This document shows, one piece after another, positions 27,336 through 36,771 of a DNA stretch of 43,552 nucleotides (position 1 is the stretch's first letter; every line of letters starts with the position of its first letter). Made by a program: the position numbers and the translations under genes. The DNA lies in contig CANLQG010000012.1 of assembly GCA_947493195.1 (NCBI GenBank), positions 1-43,552 on the forward strand, in the 5' to 3' direction. The notes beneath the pieces were generated by a model. That model ran no database searches. It saw only the letters and a program-made list of their open reading frames with translations, and was not told the DNA's origin. The stretch is from an uncultured Sphingomonadaceae bacterium. Its GTDB lineage: Bacteria; Pseudomonadota; Alphaproteobacteria; Sphingomonadales; Sphingomonadaceae.

Positions 27336-28394
27336 TCAGCTTTGTTCGAACAGCTTCGCCCAGCGGCGCTTGTCGCGGTTTTTCCAGTGTTCGCGGTGGT
27401 AGGCATCACTGGCCAGCAGCGGGATGACCGAGCCGGCTTCTGCGAACACCATCTGCTCGATCCCGGTGTTGACCTTGCCCCAACTGGCAGCTTCCTGAAG
27501 CGTCGAGGAAGAGCATGCACCGTCGCGCACGTCAGCCACGGTGATCTGCACGGCATACTTGTGGACCGATACGTCCTCGTGGCCCAGGATCTCGGCGCAG
27601 ACGACGGTATCCTGGATAAAGTTCTTGGGCACGCCGCCGCCGACCATCAGCAGGCCGGACTCACCCGCCTCGATCTTGATCTGGGTCAGTTCGCGGAAGT
27701 CGGCGATGGCATCGATCATCATGTATCCCTCGCCCTTCTCCATCTGGTCGACCTGGTGCTTCACAAGGCCGAACCCGGCGGAGCTGTCGACGAAGGCAGG
27801 GCAGAAGATCGGTACGTCATGCTCGTATGCCAGCTTGACGAGGCTGTTCTCCTTCTTGCCGTGCTCGCAAAGATACTTGCCCATCTCTCGGATGAATTCG
27901 CGGCTGGAATAGCCCCGGTGTTCCAGCGAGTTGGCGATCTTGTTGATCGTGAAGTCGCAGTCCTGCAGCTGCTCCTCGTCGATATAGGTATCGTAGATCC
28001 GGTCGATATAGAGGCTGCGCAGCGTATCGTCGTCGGGCACTTCCAGCGCCTGGTAATGCTTGTGGCCCAGCCCTTCGAAGAAATCCATGTCGACGATTGT
28101 CGCGCCCGTCGCCACGACGCAGTCCACCATGTTGGAACGGACCAGTTCGGCATAGGCATCCATGCAGCCGCCCGCGCTGGTGGAACCGGCGATGACGAGG
28201 AAGATGGTGCAATCCTTGTCTTCCAGCATCTGGTTGTAGATGCCTGTGGCGTTCGCAAGATCGCGGCTGGTGAAGCTCATCTTCTTCATCGAATCGATGA
28301 TGGGACGGGCATCGAAACTGGTGATGTCGATATGCTCGACCTGGGTGGAAAGCAGTTCCTTCTTGCGCGTATCGTTGATCTTGCTGTCGCTCAT
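27336..28394 (-). CDS. Deoxyhypusine-synthase-family enzyme, probable homospermidine synthase
   Basis: This 352-aa protein belongs to the DHS fold (NAD+-dependent). Conserved stretches are FLVIAGSTSAGGCMDAY (near 65-81), VVATGATIVDMDF (93-105), LLMVGGGVPKNF (248-259) and the active-site lysine in EAASWGKV (Lys307), which matches Lys329 of the human enzyme. Bacteria have no eIF5A, so true deoxyhypusine synthesis is unlikely. Bacterial DHS-like proteins of this kind are known to make homospermidine from putrescine or spermidine. The ornithine decarboxylase gene 3 kb away would supply putrescine, and sym-homospermidine is a known polyamine of some sphingomonads. This assignment is therefore family knowledge plus context. 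AGGAG lies 11 bases before the ATG. Confidence 0.85.
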   Translation of the reverse strand: MSDSKINDTRKKELLSTQVEHIDITSFDARPIIDSMKKMSFTSRDLANATGIYNQMLEDKDCTIFLVIAGSTSAGGCMDAYAELVRSNMVDCVVATGATIVDMDFFEGLGHKHYQALEVPDDDTLRSLYIDRIYDTYIDEEQLQDCDFTINKIANSLEHRGYSSREFIREMGKYLCEHGKKENSLVKLAYEHDVPIFCPAFVDSSAGFGLVKHQVDQMEKGEGYMMIDAIADFRELTQIKIEAGESGLLMVGGGVPKNFIQDTVVCAEILGHEDVSVHKYAVQITVADVRDGACSSSTLQEAASWGKVNTGIEQMVFAEAGSVIPLLASDAYHREHWKNRDKRRWAKLFEQS

Positions 28395-28518
28395 TCTTTT
28401 AAATTCTCCTGTCCGTACACCCCCCGATAACGGGAGATAGGGTGCGTCGGTTCCGCAGACGCGCGGCGCGCGCCATTAGGTGCTGGCGTCGTTTTGGTAA
28501 AGCCGTAATAACGCGGCG

Positions 28519-29487
28519 ATGAGCGAAGCACAGCCACAAAGAACGCCTACCCGCGATGGGGTGCTGGAGGCGGCCGCGAAGATGGCTGCAATCCTGCCTT
28601 CAACCCCGTTGATTCCGCTCGAGATCGGCGGGTCGCTGGTCTGGGTAAAGGCGGAATGCCTGCAACCTGTGGGCGCCTTCAAGATACGCGGTGCATGGCA
28701 CAGGCTGACTGCGCTGGACGAGGCCGAACGCGCAGCGGGCGTTGTCGCGGTATCGAGTGGCAACCACGCACAGGGCGTGGCCTGGGCGGCGAAGCGGTTG
28801 GGGATCGAAGCCACCATCGTAATGCCGCAGGATGCCCCGCCCATCAAACTCGGCCGCACGCGCGAACTCGGCGCGACTGTCGTGACCTATGACCGGATGA
28901 CCGAGAACCGGGAGGAGATCGCACAGGCGCTGGCCGCGGAAAAAGGCGCGGCCTATGTCCATGCCTTCGCCGATCCCTGGGTGATCGAGGGACAGGGCAG
29001 CGCGGGGGTGGAGATACTGGAACAGCTGGCCGCCCAGGGCGCTCAGCAGCCGACGCGCATCCTCGCGTGTTGCGGCGGCGGCGGCCTTTCTGCCGGCCTC
29101 GCCCTCGCGTGCCCCGAAGCGCTGGTTGTGCCGGTGGAGCCCGAAGGCTGGGACGACGTGTGCCGTTCGATCGAAACGGGCGAGATCCAGTCGGTAAACC
29201 CCTCCCCTCCTTCCACCGCCTGCGATGCCCTGCAGACCTTCCAGACGAGTGCGATCAACTTCGCCGTGCTGAAGGAACGCTGCGAGTATGGCCTGCGGGT
29301 GTCGGAAGACGAGGTGCGCGAAGCACAGCGCTTTGCCTTTACCAACCTGCGCCTTGTGCTGGAGCCGGGAGGCGCGGTGGCGCTGGCGGCGGCATTATCG
29401 GACAAGGCCAACCTCGATGGCACGACCGTTATCATCCTGTCGGGCGGGAACGTGGACCCGCAGCAGTTTGCGCAAATCCTGTCGTAG
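28519..29487 (+). CDS. Threonine/serine dehydratase family PLP enzyme
   Basis: This 322-aa cytoplasmic enzyme of PLP fold type II carries the PLP lysine in GAFKIRGA (Lys55, usually GSFKIRGA), SSGNHAQGVAWAA, the phosphate-binding CGGGGLSAG, and the C-terminal GGNVD. It is short and lacks the regulatory ACT-like domain of biosynthetic IlvA, so it looks like a catabolic threonine dehydratase or serine racemase/dehydratase. It diverges from the DHS-like gene across 124 bases and is followed by a MAPEG gene. No clear ribosome site precedes its ATG, and the exact substrate is open. Confidence 0.87.
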   Translation: MSEAQPQRTPTRDGVLEAAAKMAAILPSTPLIPLEIGGSLVWVKAECLQPVGAFKIRGAWHRLTALDEAERAAGVVAVSSGNHAQGVAWAAKRLGIEATIVMPQDAPPIKLGRTRELGATVVTYDRMTENREEIAQALAAEKGAAYVHAFADPWVIEGQGSAGVEILEQLAAQGAQQPTRILACCGGGGLSAGLALACPEALVVPVEPEGWDDVCRSIETGEIQSVNPSPPSTACDALQTFQTSAINFAVLKERCEYGLRVSEDEVREAQRFAFTNLRLVLEPGGAVALAAALSDKANLDGTTVIILSGGNVDPQQFAQILS

Positions 29488-29574
29488 ATATCCCCCCCGG
29501 CCAAATTGCGTTTCAATTGACAATCTAATTCTTGCCGCACAGTCTTCGGCCCGGAGACAGGGAAAGGCTTTACG

Positions 29575-30018
29575 ATGAATACCCAGATACTCGCACCCGC
29601 TGCTGTCCTGATCGTCTGGTCGATTGTCATGCTGGTATGGATGGCCCTCACCCGATTCCCTGCGATGGCCAAAATGGGCAAGAGCGGCGGTAGCGGTGCG
29701 GGCTTGGGCAAGGCAAAGCCCGGCGCGCGCGGGCAGGACCTGGAAGGCCGCATCCCGGACGAGGTCAACTGGAAAGCGCACAACTATACGCACCTGATGG
29801 AACAGCCGACGCTGTTCTACGCGGTTGTCGTCATCCTCGCGATTGCAGGCGCCTCGCAAGACTCGGTGATAGCCGCATGGGCCTATACCGGCCTGCGAAT
29901 TGTCCATTCGCTGTGGCAGGCGCTGGTGAACACGCTTCCGGTGCGCTTCACGCTGTTCGTATTATCGACCGTTGCCCTAGCCTACCTCGCGGTACGCGCC
30001 TTGTTCGCCACCATCTAA
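29575..30018 (+). CDS. MAPEG family membrane protein
   Basis: This 147-aa inner-membrane protein has about four transmembrane segments, as in the MAPEG group of eicosanoid- and glutathione-linked membrane proteins. The family features are NWKAHNYTHLMEQPTLFYAV at residues about 64-83 and WAYTGLRIVHSLWQALVNT further on. A Gly/Lys-rich loop (residues about 37-58) lies between the first helices. The 87 bases upstream hold no gene. Whether it has glutathione-transferase-like activity is not known. otsA converges with it across a 23-base gap. Confidence 0.83.
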   Translation: MNTQILAPAAVLIVWSIVMLVWMALTRFPAMAKMGKSGGSGAGLGKAKPGARGQDLEGRIPDEVNWKAHNYTHLMEQPTLFYAVVVILAIAGASQDSVIAAWAYTGLRIVHSLWQALVNTLPVRFTLFVLSTVALAYLAVRALFATI

Positions 30019-30041
30019 CGCCTGCGGGGGCTTTCGCCGTC

Positions 30042-31442
30042 TCAGGCAGCGTCCTCGGCAAGGTCGCTGATGAAGTTCTCCGTCCAGCGTTGCACGTTTT
30101 CTTCGCGCACGCTGACGATCAGCTTTTCGTAGCGCGCCTTGCGTTCTTCCAGCGGCATATCCAGCGCCAGGCGAATGTTGTGGGCGATATCATCCGAACT
30201 GTGCGGGTTGATAAGCAGCGCGCCCTGCCCGTCGCAATCGAGCTGCTGGGCGGCCCCGGCAAAGCGTGACAGGATCAGCACGCCGGGGTCGTCGGGATCC
30301 TGCGCGGCAATATATTCCTTGGCGACCAGGTTCATGCCATCTCTCAGCGGTGTCACCAGCGCGATCTTGGCTGCGCGGTAGAAGCCGAACAGCTCTTCCT
30401 GCGGATAGCCCTTGTTGACATAGCGGACGGGCACCACGTCCACGTCGGATCGCGCTCCGTTGATCTGTCCCGCCTTCTGTTCCAGCGTCTCGCGGATCTT
30501 CTGGTAGCTGCCGATATCCTCCCGGCTGGGTGGTGCGATCTGGATGAACACCAGGTCGCGAACGCGGTCCGGATGCCGGTCGAAAAAGCGGGAAATCCCG
30601 TCGAGCCTCTCCGGCAGGCCCTTCGAATAGTCGAGGCGATCGACCCCGATCATCGCGGTGCGATGGCGTGTCGAGGAAAGCAGGCGCTGTCCTGCCTGCC
30701 TGGCTTCCCCGGTATCGCCCTTCGCGATGAAGAAATCATAGTCGATCCCGATGGGATAGGCGCGCGCCACGGTCGTGCGACCGTCCAGCGTTATTTCGCC
30801 AGTTTCGTAGTCGACCTTGGCCCCCAGTTCCTTCCAGCAATAGTGCAGGAAACTGTCCAGCCATGTGTCGCACTGGAAGCCAAGCAGGTCGTAGTGCAGC
30901 AGCGCCTTCACCAGCCGCTCGTGATAGGGCAGCGAGACGAACAGGTTTGTCGGCGGCCACGGCGTGTGCAGGAAAAAGCCCATGCGGTTGTCCACGCCCA
31001 GGGAACGCAGCCGCTCACCCAGCGGCATCAGGTGATAATCGTGGACCCACACCACGTCGCCCTTGTCGATCAGCGGCAGGACGCTGTCGGCAAAACGCTC
31101 GTTGACGCGCTCGTAACCCTTGCCGAATTCGCGTTCGTACTGGGTCAGGTCGATGCGGTAATGCAGCAGCGGCCATAGCGTGGAATTGGCGTAGCCGTTG
31201 TAATATTCCTCGATATCCTGATGCTCGAGATCGATCGTCGCCGTGGTTACACCGTCGGACGACTTAACATAGTTGATCGATCCGCTGAACTCGTCGCACT
31301 CCTGTCCGGACCAGCCGAACCAGATGCCGCCATTGGCCTTCAGTGCAGCATTCAGCGCCCCCGCAAGTCCGCCCTGTGCCCCGGCGACCCCGCGTGCCTT
31401 GGGAACGGCGACACGGTTCGAGATGACAACAAGACGCGGCAT
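30042..31442 (-). CDS. otsA: Trehalose-6-phosphate synthase
   Basis: This 466-aa glycosyltransferase of family GT20 joins UDP-glucose and glucose 6-phosphate to trehalose 6-phosphate in the cytoplasm. Typical segments are VVISNRVAVP at the start, VWVHDYHLMPLGERLR, FFLHTPWPP, GVDRLDYSKGLPERL, and a nucleotide-sugar segment LRDGMNLVAKEYIA. AGGAGG precedes the ATG by 5 bases, and the GH15 gene ends 9 bases upstream. With otsB two genes upstream, the cluster otsB-GH15-otsA should make trehalose, an osmolyte and stress protectant. Confidence 0.95.
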   Translation of the reverse strand: MPRLVVISNRVAVPKARGVAGAQGGLAGALNAALKANGGIWFGWSGQECDEFSGSINYVKSSDGVTTATIDLEHQDIEEYYNGYANSTLWPLLHYRIDLTQYEREFGKGYERVNERFADSVLPLIDKGDVVWVHDYHLMPLGERLRSLGVDNRMGFFLHTPWPPTNLFVSLPYHERLVKALLHYDLLGFQCDTWLDSFLHYCWKELGAKVDYETGEITLDGRTTVARAYPIGIDYDFFIAKGDTGEARQAGQRLLSSTRHRTAMIGVDRLDYSKGLPERLDGISRFFDRHPDRVRDLVFIQIAPPSREDIGSYQKIRETLEQKAGQINGARSDVDVVPVRYVNKGYPQEELFGFYRAAKIALVTPLRDGMNLVAKEYIAAQDPDDPGVLILSRFAGAAQQLDCDGQGALLINPHSSDDIAHNIRLALDMPLEERKARYEKLIVSVREENVQRWTENFISDLAEDAA

Positions 31443-31451
31443 TCAAGCCTC

Positions 31452-33251
31452 CTAACGTACGGTATTCCAGCTTTTCGAAAGCAACGAGGCGCAATTGATT
31501 ATACCCACCAGCGAGTAGGTTTGCGGGAAGTTCCCCCACAGTTCGCCCGTTTCGAAGTCCATGTCTTCCGACAACAGGCCCGAGCCGGTGCGATGGTCAA
31601 GCATGGCGCAGAACAGCGTTCGCGCCTCGTCCTTGCGATCCATCAGCGCCAGCGCCTCGATCAGCCAGAAGGTGCAGATGTTGAACGCCGTTTCGGGCGC
31701 GCCGAAATCATCCTCCGCCGCATAGCGAAGCATGTGCTCGCCGCGCCGGAGATCGCGTTCGATCATGGCGAATGTGGAAAGGAACTTTTCGTCGTCAGGG
31801 GCGATGAAGCGCAGTTCGAGCAGTTGCAGCAGACTTGCGTCCAGGTAGTCGCTTTCGAAGCTGGCACCGTAGTGACCGCCCTCGCCGTTTTCCTTCCACG
31901 CCTTTTCCTCGATCTTTGCCGCGATCGTGTTGGCGCGGTCACGCCAGAAGGACTCGCGGTCTTCCTTGCCAAGGTAATGCGCTGCGGTCGCGAGGCGGTC
32001 GCAGGCGGCCCAGCTCATGACGGCGGAGTAAGTGTGGACTTCCTGCCGCGTACGGAATTCCCACAGACCGGCATCGGGCTGGTCGTGCATCTTCCACGCC
32101 ATTTCGCCAACCTGTTCCAGGCTTTCGAAATCGCGGTCATCCGCCATGCGCAGAAGTCGCTTGTCCAGGAAGCCCTGAACCGTCGGCAGCACGATCTGGC
32201 CATAGCAGTCGTGCTGTACCTGCTTGTAGGCGGCATTGCCCACGCGCACCGGCCCCATGCCGCGATAGCCCGCCAGCCAGCTTGCGGTCGTTTCGTTCAG
32301 TTCGGCGACGCCCATTACAGAGTAAAGCGGCTGAATCTGCCCGCCCTTGGCCGAATCGACGATATTGCGCAGATAGCCCAGGTACTTTTCCAGCACGTCC
32401 AGCGCGCCCAGCCGGTTCAGCGCCTGCACCGTGTAATAGGAATCGCGGATCCAGCAATAGCGATAGTCCCAGTTGCGCTCGCTGTGCGGTGCCTCCGGTA
32501 TCGAGGTGGTGAGCGCGGCGACAATCGCGCCGGTTTCCTCGTGCTGGCACAGTTTCAGCGTAATGGCGGCGCGGATGACTTCCTGTTGCCACTCGAAGGG
32601 CGTCGCCAGGCTGCGGGCCCAGTTCTGCCAATAGCTGCGCGTGGATTGCTCCATGCGGCGAACCTGTTCGCGCAGGTTGCCGACAAACGGCTCGTCCGGG
32701 CCGAGGAAGAAATGCGTATCTTCCTCGATGCGGAAAGTTCGTCCATCCTGGATATAGCCAACCGCCGCATCGGTAGACAGCCGCAGCGCCTGCCCCTGTG
32801 TCAGATAGCGAATGTGATTGGTGCCGCTGGTCGTTTCCGCGACCTCGGCGCCGTAATTCTTCATCGGTTTCAGCACGACCTTGATGCGCGGGTTGCCCGC
32901 GACAGGCCGCACGATGCGGGCATAGGCGACCGGCCGGTACATACGGCCCGACCGTTCGAAGCGCGGACAGAAGTCCAGCACTTCCACCACGCTGCCATCC
33001 TTCGTTTCAAGCCGCGTGAGCAGGATTGGCGTGTTGCGAATGTATTCCTGGTGAGAGGAAACCTGGCCTTCCAGTTCGAACCGCCAGACGCCAACGTCCT
33101 GCGAATCGCCGTTCAGCAGGGCGCAGAAGGTGGGATCACCGTCTACGCGGGGGACACACCCCCAGACTATTCCGCCACGGTTGTCGATAAGGCCGGAAAC
33201 CTGGCAGTTGCCGATGGGCCAGAGGTCGAGATCGCTTTGATGTGCTGTCAC
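31452..33251 (-). CDS. Glycoside hydrolase family 15 protein (glucoamylase or trehalase type)
   Basis: This 599-aa protein is predicted to hydrolyse alpha-glucosidic bonds. The N-terminal beta-sandwich begins with DLWPIGNCQVSGLIDNRG. The (alpha/alpha)6 barrel carries SERNWDYRYCWIRDSYYTVQ, and the C-terminal catalytic area is GLLSEDMDFETGELWGNFPQ. No signal peptide is visible, so it should be cytoplasmic. It lies between otsB and otsA: the GTG start at 33249-33251 overlaps the otsB stop (GTGA), and otsA follows after 9 bases. A TTG at 33263 is an alternative start. In such clusters a GH15 enzyme may act on trehalose or related glucosides, as GH15 trehalases do, but substrate is inferred from context only. 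Confidence 0.9.
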   Translation of the reverse strand: MTAHQSDLDLWPIGNCQVSGLIDNRGGIVWGCVPRVDGDPTFCALLNGDSQDVGVWRFELEGQVSSHQEYIRNTPILLTRLETKDGSVVEVLDFCPRFERSGRMYRPVAYARIVRPVAGNPRIKVVLKPMKNYGAEVAETTSGTNHIRYLTQGQALRLSTDAAVGYIQDGRTFRIEEDTHFFLGPDEPFVGNLREQVRRMEQSTRSYWQNWARSLATPFEWQQEVIRAAITLKLCQHEETGAIVAALTTSIPEAPHSERNWDYRYCWIRDSYYTVQALNRLGALDVLEKYLGYLRNIVDSAKGGQIQPLYSVMGVAELNETTASWLAGYRGMGPVRVGNAAYKQVQHDCYGQIVLPTVQGFLDKRLLRMADDRDFESLEQVGEMAWKMHDQPDAGLWEFRTRQEVHTYSAVMSWAACDRLATAAHYLGKEDRESFWRDRANTIAAKIEEKAWKENGEGGHYGASFESDYLDASLLQLLELRFIAPDDEKFLSTFAMIERDLRRGEHMLRYAAEDDFGAPETAFNICTFWLIEALALMDRKDEARTLFCAMLDHRTGSGLLSEDMDFETGELWGNFPQTYSLVGIINCASLLSKSWNTVR

Positions 33252-33982
33252 AGCCCCAACCAATGGTGCACCGCAGCAGGGGTTGCAAGGCCGTATTTGG
33301 CGCAGGTTGGCTCGCGATCGCCCACGATCACGCCGAAACCTCCCATGTCACGGGCGGCCCGCATCCCGTCCTCGTCGGTGATATCGTCGCCCACGAACAC
33401 TGGCCTGGTTCCGGCAAACGGCGCGCAGTCCATGAAGGCACGCAAGGCCGAGCCCTTGTTCGCCCCGCGCCCTACCAGTTCAATCACGCACTTGCCGCGT
33501 TTGATGTCGAGAGCGCTCTCCTTCGCCACCCGTTCGGCAAAGGCCAGCCCCTTGTCCTCCAGCGAGGGATCGGACCGGTAATGCAGCGCCGCGCCGTGGG
33601 GCTTGTCCTCCAGCGCAAAGCCGGTTTCCTGCGCGAATTCGGCAACCTCGGCCAACAGCTTCGGCGGCAAGCCCTCGGGCACCTTGCCGATGTTGATGCC
33701 ATCGGCACCGCGACAATCGCTGCCGTGCGAACCGGCGCAAGCCAGCTTCACCGGCCCCAGATGCTTTTCGAGATCGGAAATGGCCCGCCCGCTTACAAGC
33801 GCGAGTCGTCCTTCCATCCGTTCGGCAAGCGCGTGCAGGCTGCGGGCAAGATGATCGGGAACGTCGATCCCGTCCGGTGTCGGGGCAAGGTCGACCAGTG
33901 TCCCGTCGAAGTCGAGGAACAGTGACACAGGCCCGTCGGCCTGAAGCGCGGAAATATCGGGCGGAAGAGGCAAGGATGTCAT
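33248..33982 (-). CDS. otsB: Trehalose-6-phosphate phosphatase
   Basis: This 244-aa HAD-superfamily phosphatase removes phosphate from trehalose 6-phosphate, giving trehalose. Motif I is FLDFDGTLV (Asp24, Asp26), motif II is near LALVSGRA, and the later acidic pair is in VFVGDDITDEDG. GSHGSDCRG carries the cap-domain substrate region. It is the first gene of the otsB-GH15-otsA unit on the minus strand; the upstream 196 bases, divergent from the helicase gene, should hold the promoters. One hairpin in that gap (GCGCAA at 34084, TTGCGC ending at 34101) lies in the leader of the divergent gene. Confidence 0.92.
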   Translation of the reverse strand: MTSLPLPPDISALQADGPVSLFLDFDGTLVDLAPTPDGIDVPDHLARSLHALAERMEGRLALVSGRAISDLEKHLGPVKLACAGSHGSDCRGADGINIGKVPEGLPPKLLAEVAEFAQETGFALEDKPHGAALHYRSDPSLEDKGLAFAERVAKESALDIKRGKCVIELVGRGANKGSALRAFMDCAPFAGTRPVFVGDDITDEDGMRAARDMGGFGVIVGDREPTCAKYGLATPAAVHHWLGL

Positions 33983-34178
33983 CGCTGCCGGTCTAACAAC
34001 GGGGTCTTACATTACAAGGGCAAGGACACGGCGAAAAATTTCACAAGCCAAAAGCGTAATCCTTCCCTATGGGGACCGCGAGTGCGCAAACTGACTTGCG
34101 CCTGCGCTCCATTCTCCAAGAGACATTTCGCCGCCCGCAGCGATCTGGCGCAATTCTACTCTATCGACAGGCCGTGCC

Positions 34179-35975
34179 ATGAATTTCCCTCCCCTACCCT
34201 CCAGCCTGGAAGCTGCCCTCTCCGAGAAAGGCTATGCCTCCGCCACCCAGGTCCAGGCCGAAGTCCTGGATGCCAAAGCAGCCGGGCGCGATCTCGTCGT
34301 GTCCGCCCAGACCGGCTCCGGCAAGACCATCGCCTTCGGCCTCGCCATGGCCGGCGAACTGCTGGGCGACAGCGACCGGATGCCCTTCGCCGAAGGACCT
34401 CTTGCCCTGGTGATCGCGCCGACGCGCGAACTCGCCCTGCAGGTCAGCCGGGAACTGGGCTGGCTCTATGCAAAGGCCGGCGGCCGCATTGCCACATGCG
34501 TGGGCGGGATGAACCCGCAGGCAGAGCGCAAGGCATTGCGCTCTGGCGCGCACATCGTTGTCGGTACTCCGGGCCGCCTGCGCGACCATCTGGAGCGTGG
34601 CGCGCTCGACCTGTCGGGCCTGAAGGCCGTCGTCCTCGACGAAGCGGACGAAATGCTCGACATGGGCTTTCGCGAGGAACTGGAAGAGATTCTTGATGCG
34701 ACCCCCGAAGGGCGCCGCACGCTGCTGTTCTCTGCCACCATGCCCAAGCCGATCGAGGCGCTGGCCCGCCGGTACCAGCGCGACGCACTGCGTATCGCGA
34801 CGATCAACGACAGCCGCGGGCACGGTGACATTGCCTACCAGTGCGTAACGGTGTCTCCACCCGAAGTAGAGAACGCCGCCGTCAACCTGCTGCGCTATCA
34901 CGAGGCGGACACGGCCATCCTGTTCTGCGCTACGCGCGAGAAGGTGCGTCACCTGCATGCCACCTTGCAGGAACGCGGCTTTGCGGTCGTGGCACTTTCG
35001 GGCGAACATTCGCAGTCGGAACGCAACCAGGCGCTGCAGGCCCTGCGCGACAGGCGCGCGCGCGTGTGCGTCGCAACCGATGTCGCCGCGCGCGGGATCG
35101 ACCTCCCCTCGCTAAGCCTGGTGATCCATGTCGAGATTCCGCGCGATGCGGAGACCCTGCAGCACCGCTCCGGTCGCACGGGCCGCGCCGGGAAGAAGGG
35201 CACCGCCGTGCTCATCGTTCCGTTCTCGCGCCGCAAACGGGTCGAATCCATGCTGCGCGGCGCCAAGGTGTCGGCCGAATGGATCGACACGCCGGACAGG
35301 GATGCGATCAAGGCGAAGGACCGTGAACGCCTGCTGGAAACGCTTCTGCAGCCGGTCGAGGTTGATGACGGGGATCGCGAACTGGCCGAGCGCCTGCTGG
35401 CAGAGCGTACCCCCGCGGAAATTGCCGCGATGCTGGTGCAGGCCCACCGCGCGAAAATGCCCGAACCGGAAGACCTGATCGCCAATACGCCCGAAGCGCG
35501 ACGCGATGCACAGAAGGAACGTCATCGCCCCGGCTTTGAGGACACAGTTTGGTTCCGCATGGACCTTGGCCGTCGCCAGAACGCCGATCCTCGCTGGATC
35601 CTGCCCCTGCTCTGCCGCCGCGGTCACATCACCCGCAACGAAATCGGCGCGATCCGCATCGGGCCGGACGAGACCTTCTTCCAGATCCCGCGCCCGATCG
35701 CCGACAAGTTCGCCGATGCCGCCGCACGTTCCGCGCAGGCCGAAAGCGATGACGAGCCTGTGAACATCGAGCGTTCCGAAACCGGCCCGCGCGAAGTCGC
35801 CCGCACCAATCGCAACCGCCGACCGGGGCACGACAATGCAGGGCCGCCAAGGGTGAAAGCGAAACCCGCTTTCAAGAAGTTCGACAAGAACAAGGACATG
35901 AAACCCCGTCCGGCAAACAAGGCGGGCAAGCCGCACCGGGGTTCGAAGCCTTCACCCAAGGGCAAACGCGACTGA
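34179..35975 (+). CDS. DEAD-box RNA helicase, DbpA/DeaD type
   Basis: This 598-aa helicase is predicted to remodel rRNA or mRNA. Motifs in order: YASATQVQ (Q), AQTGSGKT at 43-50, APTREL, TPGRL, VLDEADEMLDMG, SAT, then FCATREK, TDVAARGIDL and HRSGRTGRAGKKG. After the two RecA domains comes a helical linker and a DbpA-like RNA-binding region (WFRMDLGRRQNADPRWILPL and IGAIRIGPDETFFQI, about residues 455-510), then a basic tail rich in Lys, Arg and Pro. This differs from the RhlE-type gene at 2881. No strong ribosome site precedes the ATG, and a hairpin at 34084-34101 lies in the leader, which would suit cold-shock control, though this is not shown. Confidence 0.93.
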   Translation: MNFPPLPSSLEAALSEKGYASATQVQAEVLDAKAAGRDLVVSAQTGSGKTIAFGLAMAGELLGDSDRMPFAEGPLALVIAPTRELALQVSRELGWLYAKAGGRIATCVGGMNPQAERKALRSGAHIVVGTPGRLRDHLERGALDLSGLKAVVLDEADEMLDMGFREELEEILDATPEGRRTLLFSATMPKPIEALARRYQRDALRIATINDSRGHGDIAYQCVTVSPPEVENAAVNLLRYHEADTAILFCATREKVRHLHATLQERGFAVVALSGEHSQSERNQALQALRDRRARVCVATDVAARGIDLPSLSLVIHVEIPRDAETLQHRSGRTGRAGKKGTAVLIVPFSRRKRVESMLRGAKVSAEWIDTPDRDAIKAKDRERLLETLLQPVEVDDGDRELAERLLAERTPAEIAAMLVQAHRAKMPEPEDLIANTPEARRDAQKERHRPGFEDTVWFRMDLGRRQNADPRWILPLLCRRGHITRNEIGAIRIGPDETFFQIPRPIADKFADAAARSAQAESDDEPVNIERSETGPREVARTNRNRRPGHDNAGPPRVKAKPAFKKFDKNKDMKPRPANKAGKPHRGSKPSPKGKRD

Positions 35976-36112
35976 GCGCAGGTCGCTGTCAACTTCCGCA
36001 GACAGGGCAGCACCTAAGCGACAGATAGATGCAACAATCGGGCGATGCCTGCGTTGATGAGAGAACGCTCTAGCAAGAGCACCTTTCAACACCAGACCTA
36101 CAGGTGTCCCCA

Positions 36113-36712
36113 ATGAACATTCTTGTCGCCGGCTCTACCGGAAACACTGGCCTCCGTCTTACCCGCCAGCTCGTCGAAGCTGGCCATAACCCGATCGCCA
36201 TGCACCGATCTTCATCCGACACGTCTCGCCTGCCCGCCGATGTCGCCAAGCGGGAGGCAGACCTGACCCAGCTTGGCGACGATGTCTGCGACGGCGCGGA
36301 TGTCGTCGTGTTCGCCGCCGGATCGGGCGGCGACACGAGCGAAGAGATGACCGACAAGGTCGACCGGGATGGCGCGAAGAGGCTGATCGATATTGCCGCC
36401 AGCAGCGGTGTGAACCACTTCGTGATGCTGAGTTCGGTTGGTGCGGGAGAACCTGACCCCGATTCCGATCTCGCCCATTACCTGCAGGCGAAGCATGATG
36501 CCGATGAACACCTCAAGGCATCGGGATTGTCCTACACCATCGTTCGCCCCGTGGCGCTGACGGACGACGACGGCTCTCGCGATATACGCCTTGGCGATGA
36601 TGCCGATCCGAGCGGAAAAGCAGCGCGCGGAGACGTCGCGGCGATACTCGCACGCGCGGCAACAGACAGCTCGCTTGCGGGCAAGGTATTTCTGATGGAA
36701 AGCCGGGACTGA
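36113..36712 (+). CDS. NAD(P)-binding protein, atypical SDR / NmrA-like
   Basis: This 199-aa protein is an atypical short-chain dehydrogenase fold. The N-terminal dinucleotide site reads VAGSTGNTGLRL (GxxGxxG). A strand and loop, VVVFAAGSGGD, and LSSVGAGEPD followed by YLQAKHDADEHLKASGLSYT give the lysine-containing segment of the NAD(P)H-binding family. YTIVRPVALTDD is the typical later motif. It may be a reductase, epimerase-like or regulatory protein; no substrate is evident. The ATG at 36113 has AGG 8 bases upstream; a GTG at 36104 is less likely. It is the last backbone gene before the attL scar. Confidence 0.85.
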   Translation: MNILVAGSTGNTGLRLTRQLVEAGHNPIAMHRSSSDTSRLPADVAKREADLTQLGDDVCDGADVVVFAAGSGGDTSEEMTDKVDRDGAKRLIDIAASSGVNHFVMLSSVGAGEPDPDSDLAHYLQAKHDADEHLKASGLSYTIVRPVALTDDDGSRDIRLGDDADPSGKAARGDVAAILARAATDSSLAGKVFLMESRD

Positions 36713-36771
36713 CCAGCTTTCCCCCAAGTTCTGCCGCAACTACTGCGCGGTTCTATCGATCGTGCAGGAAC

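Noticed and set aside
31221..33581. Long plus-strand open frame opposite the GH15 gene
   Set aside because: Antisense shadow of a well-supported gene; no domain or ribosome-site support.
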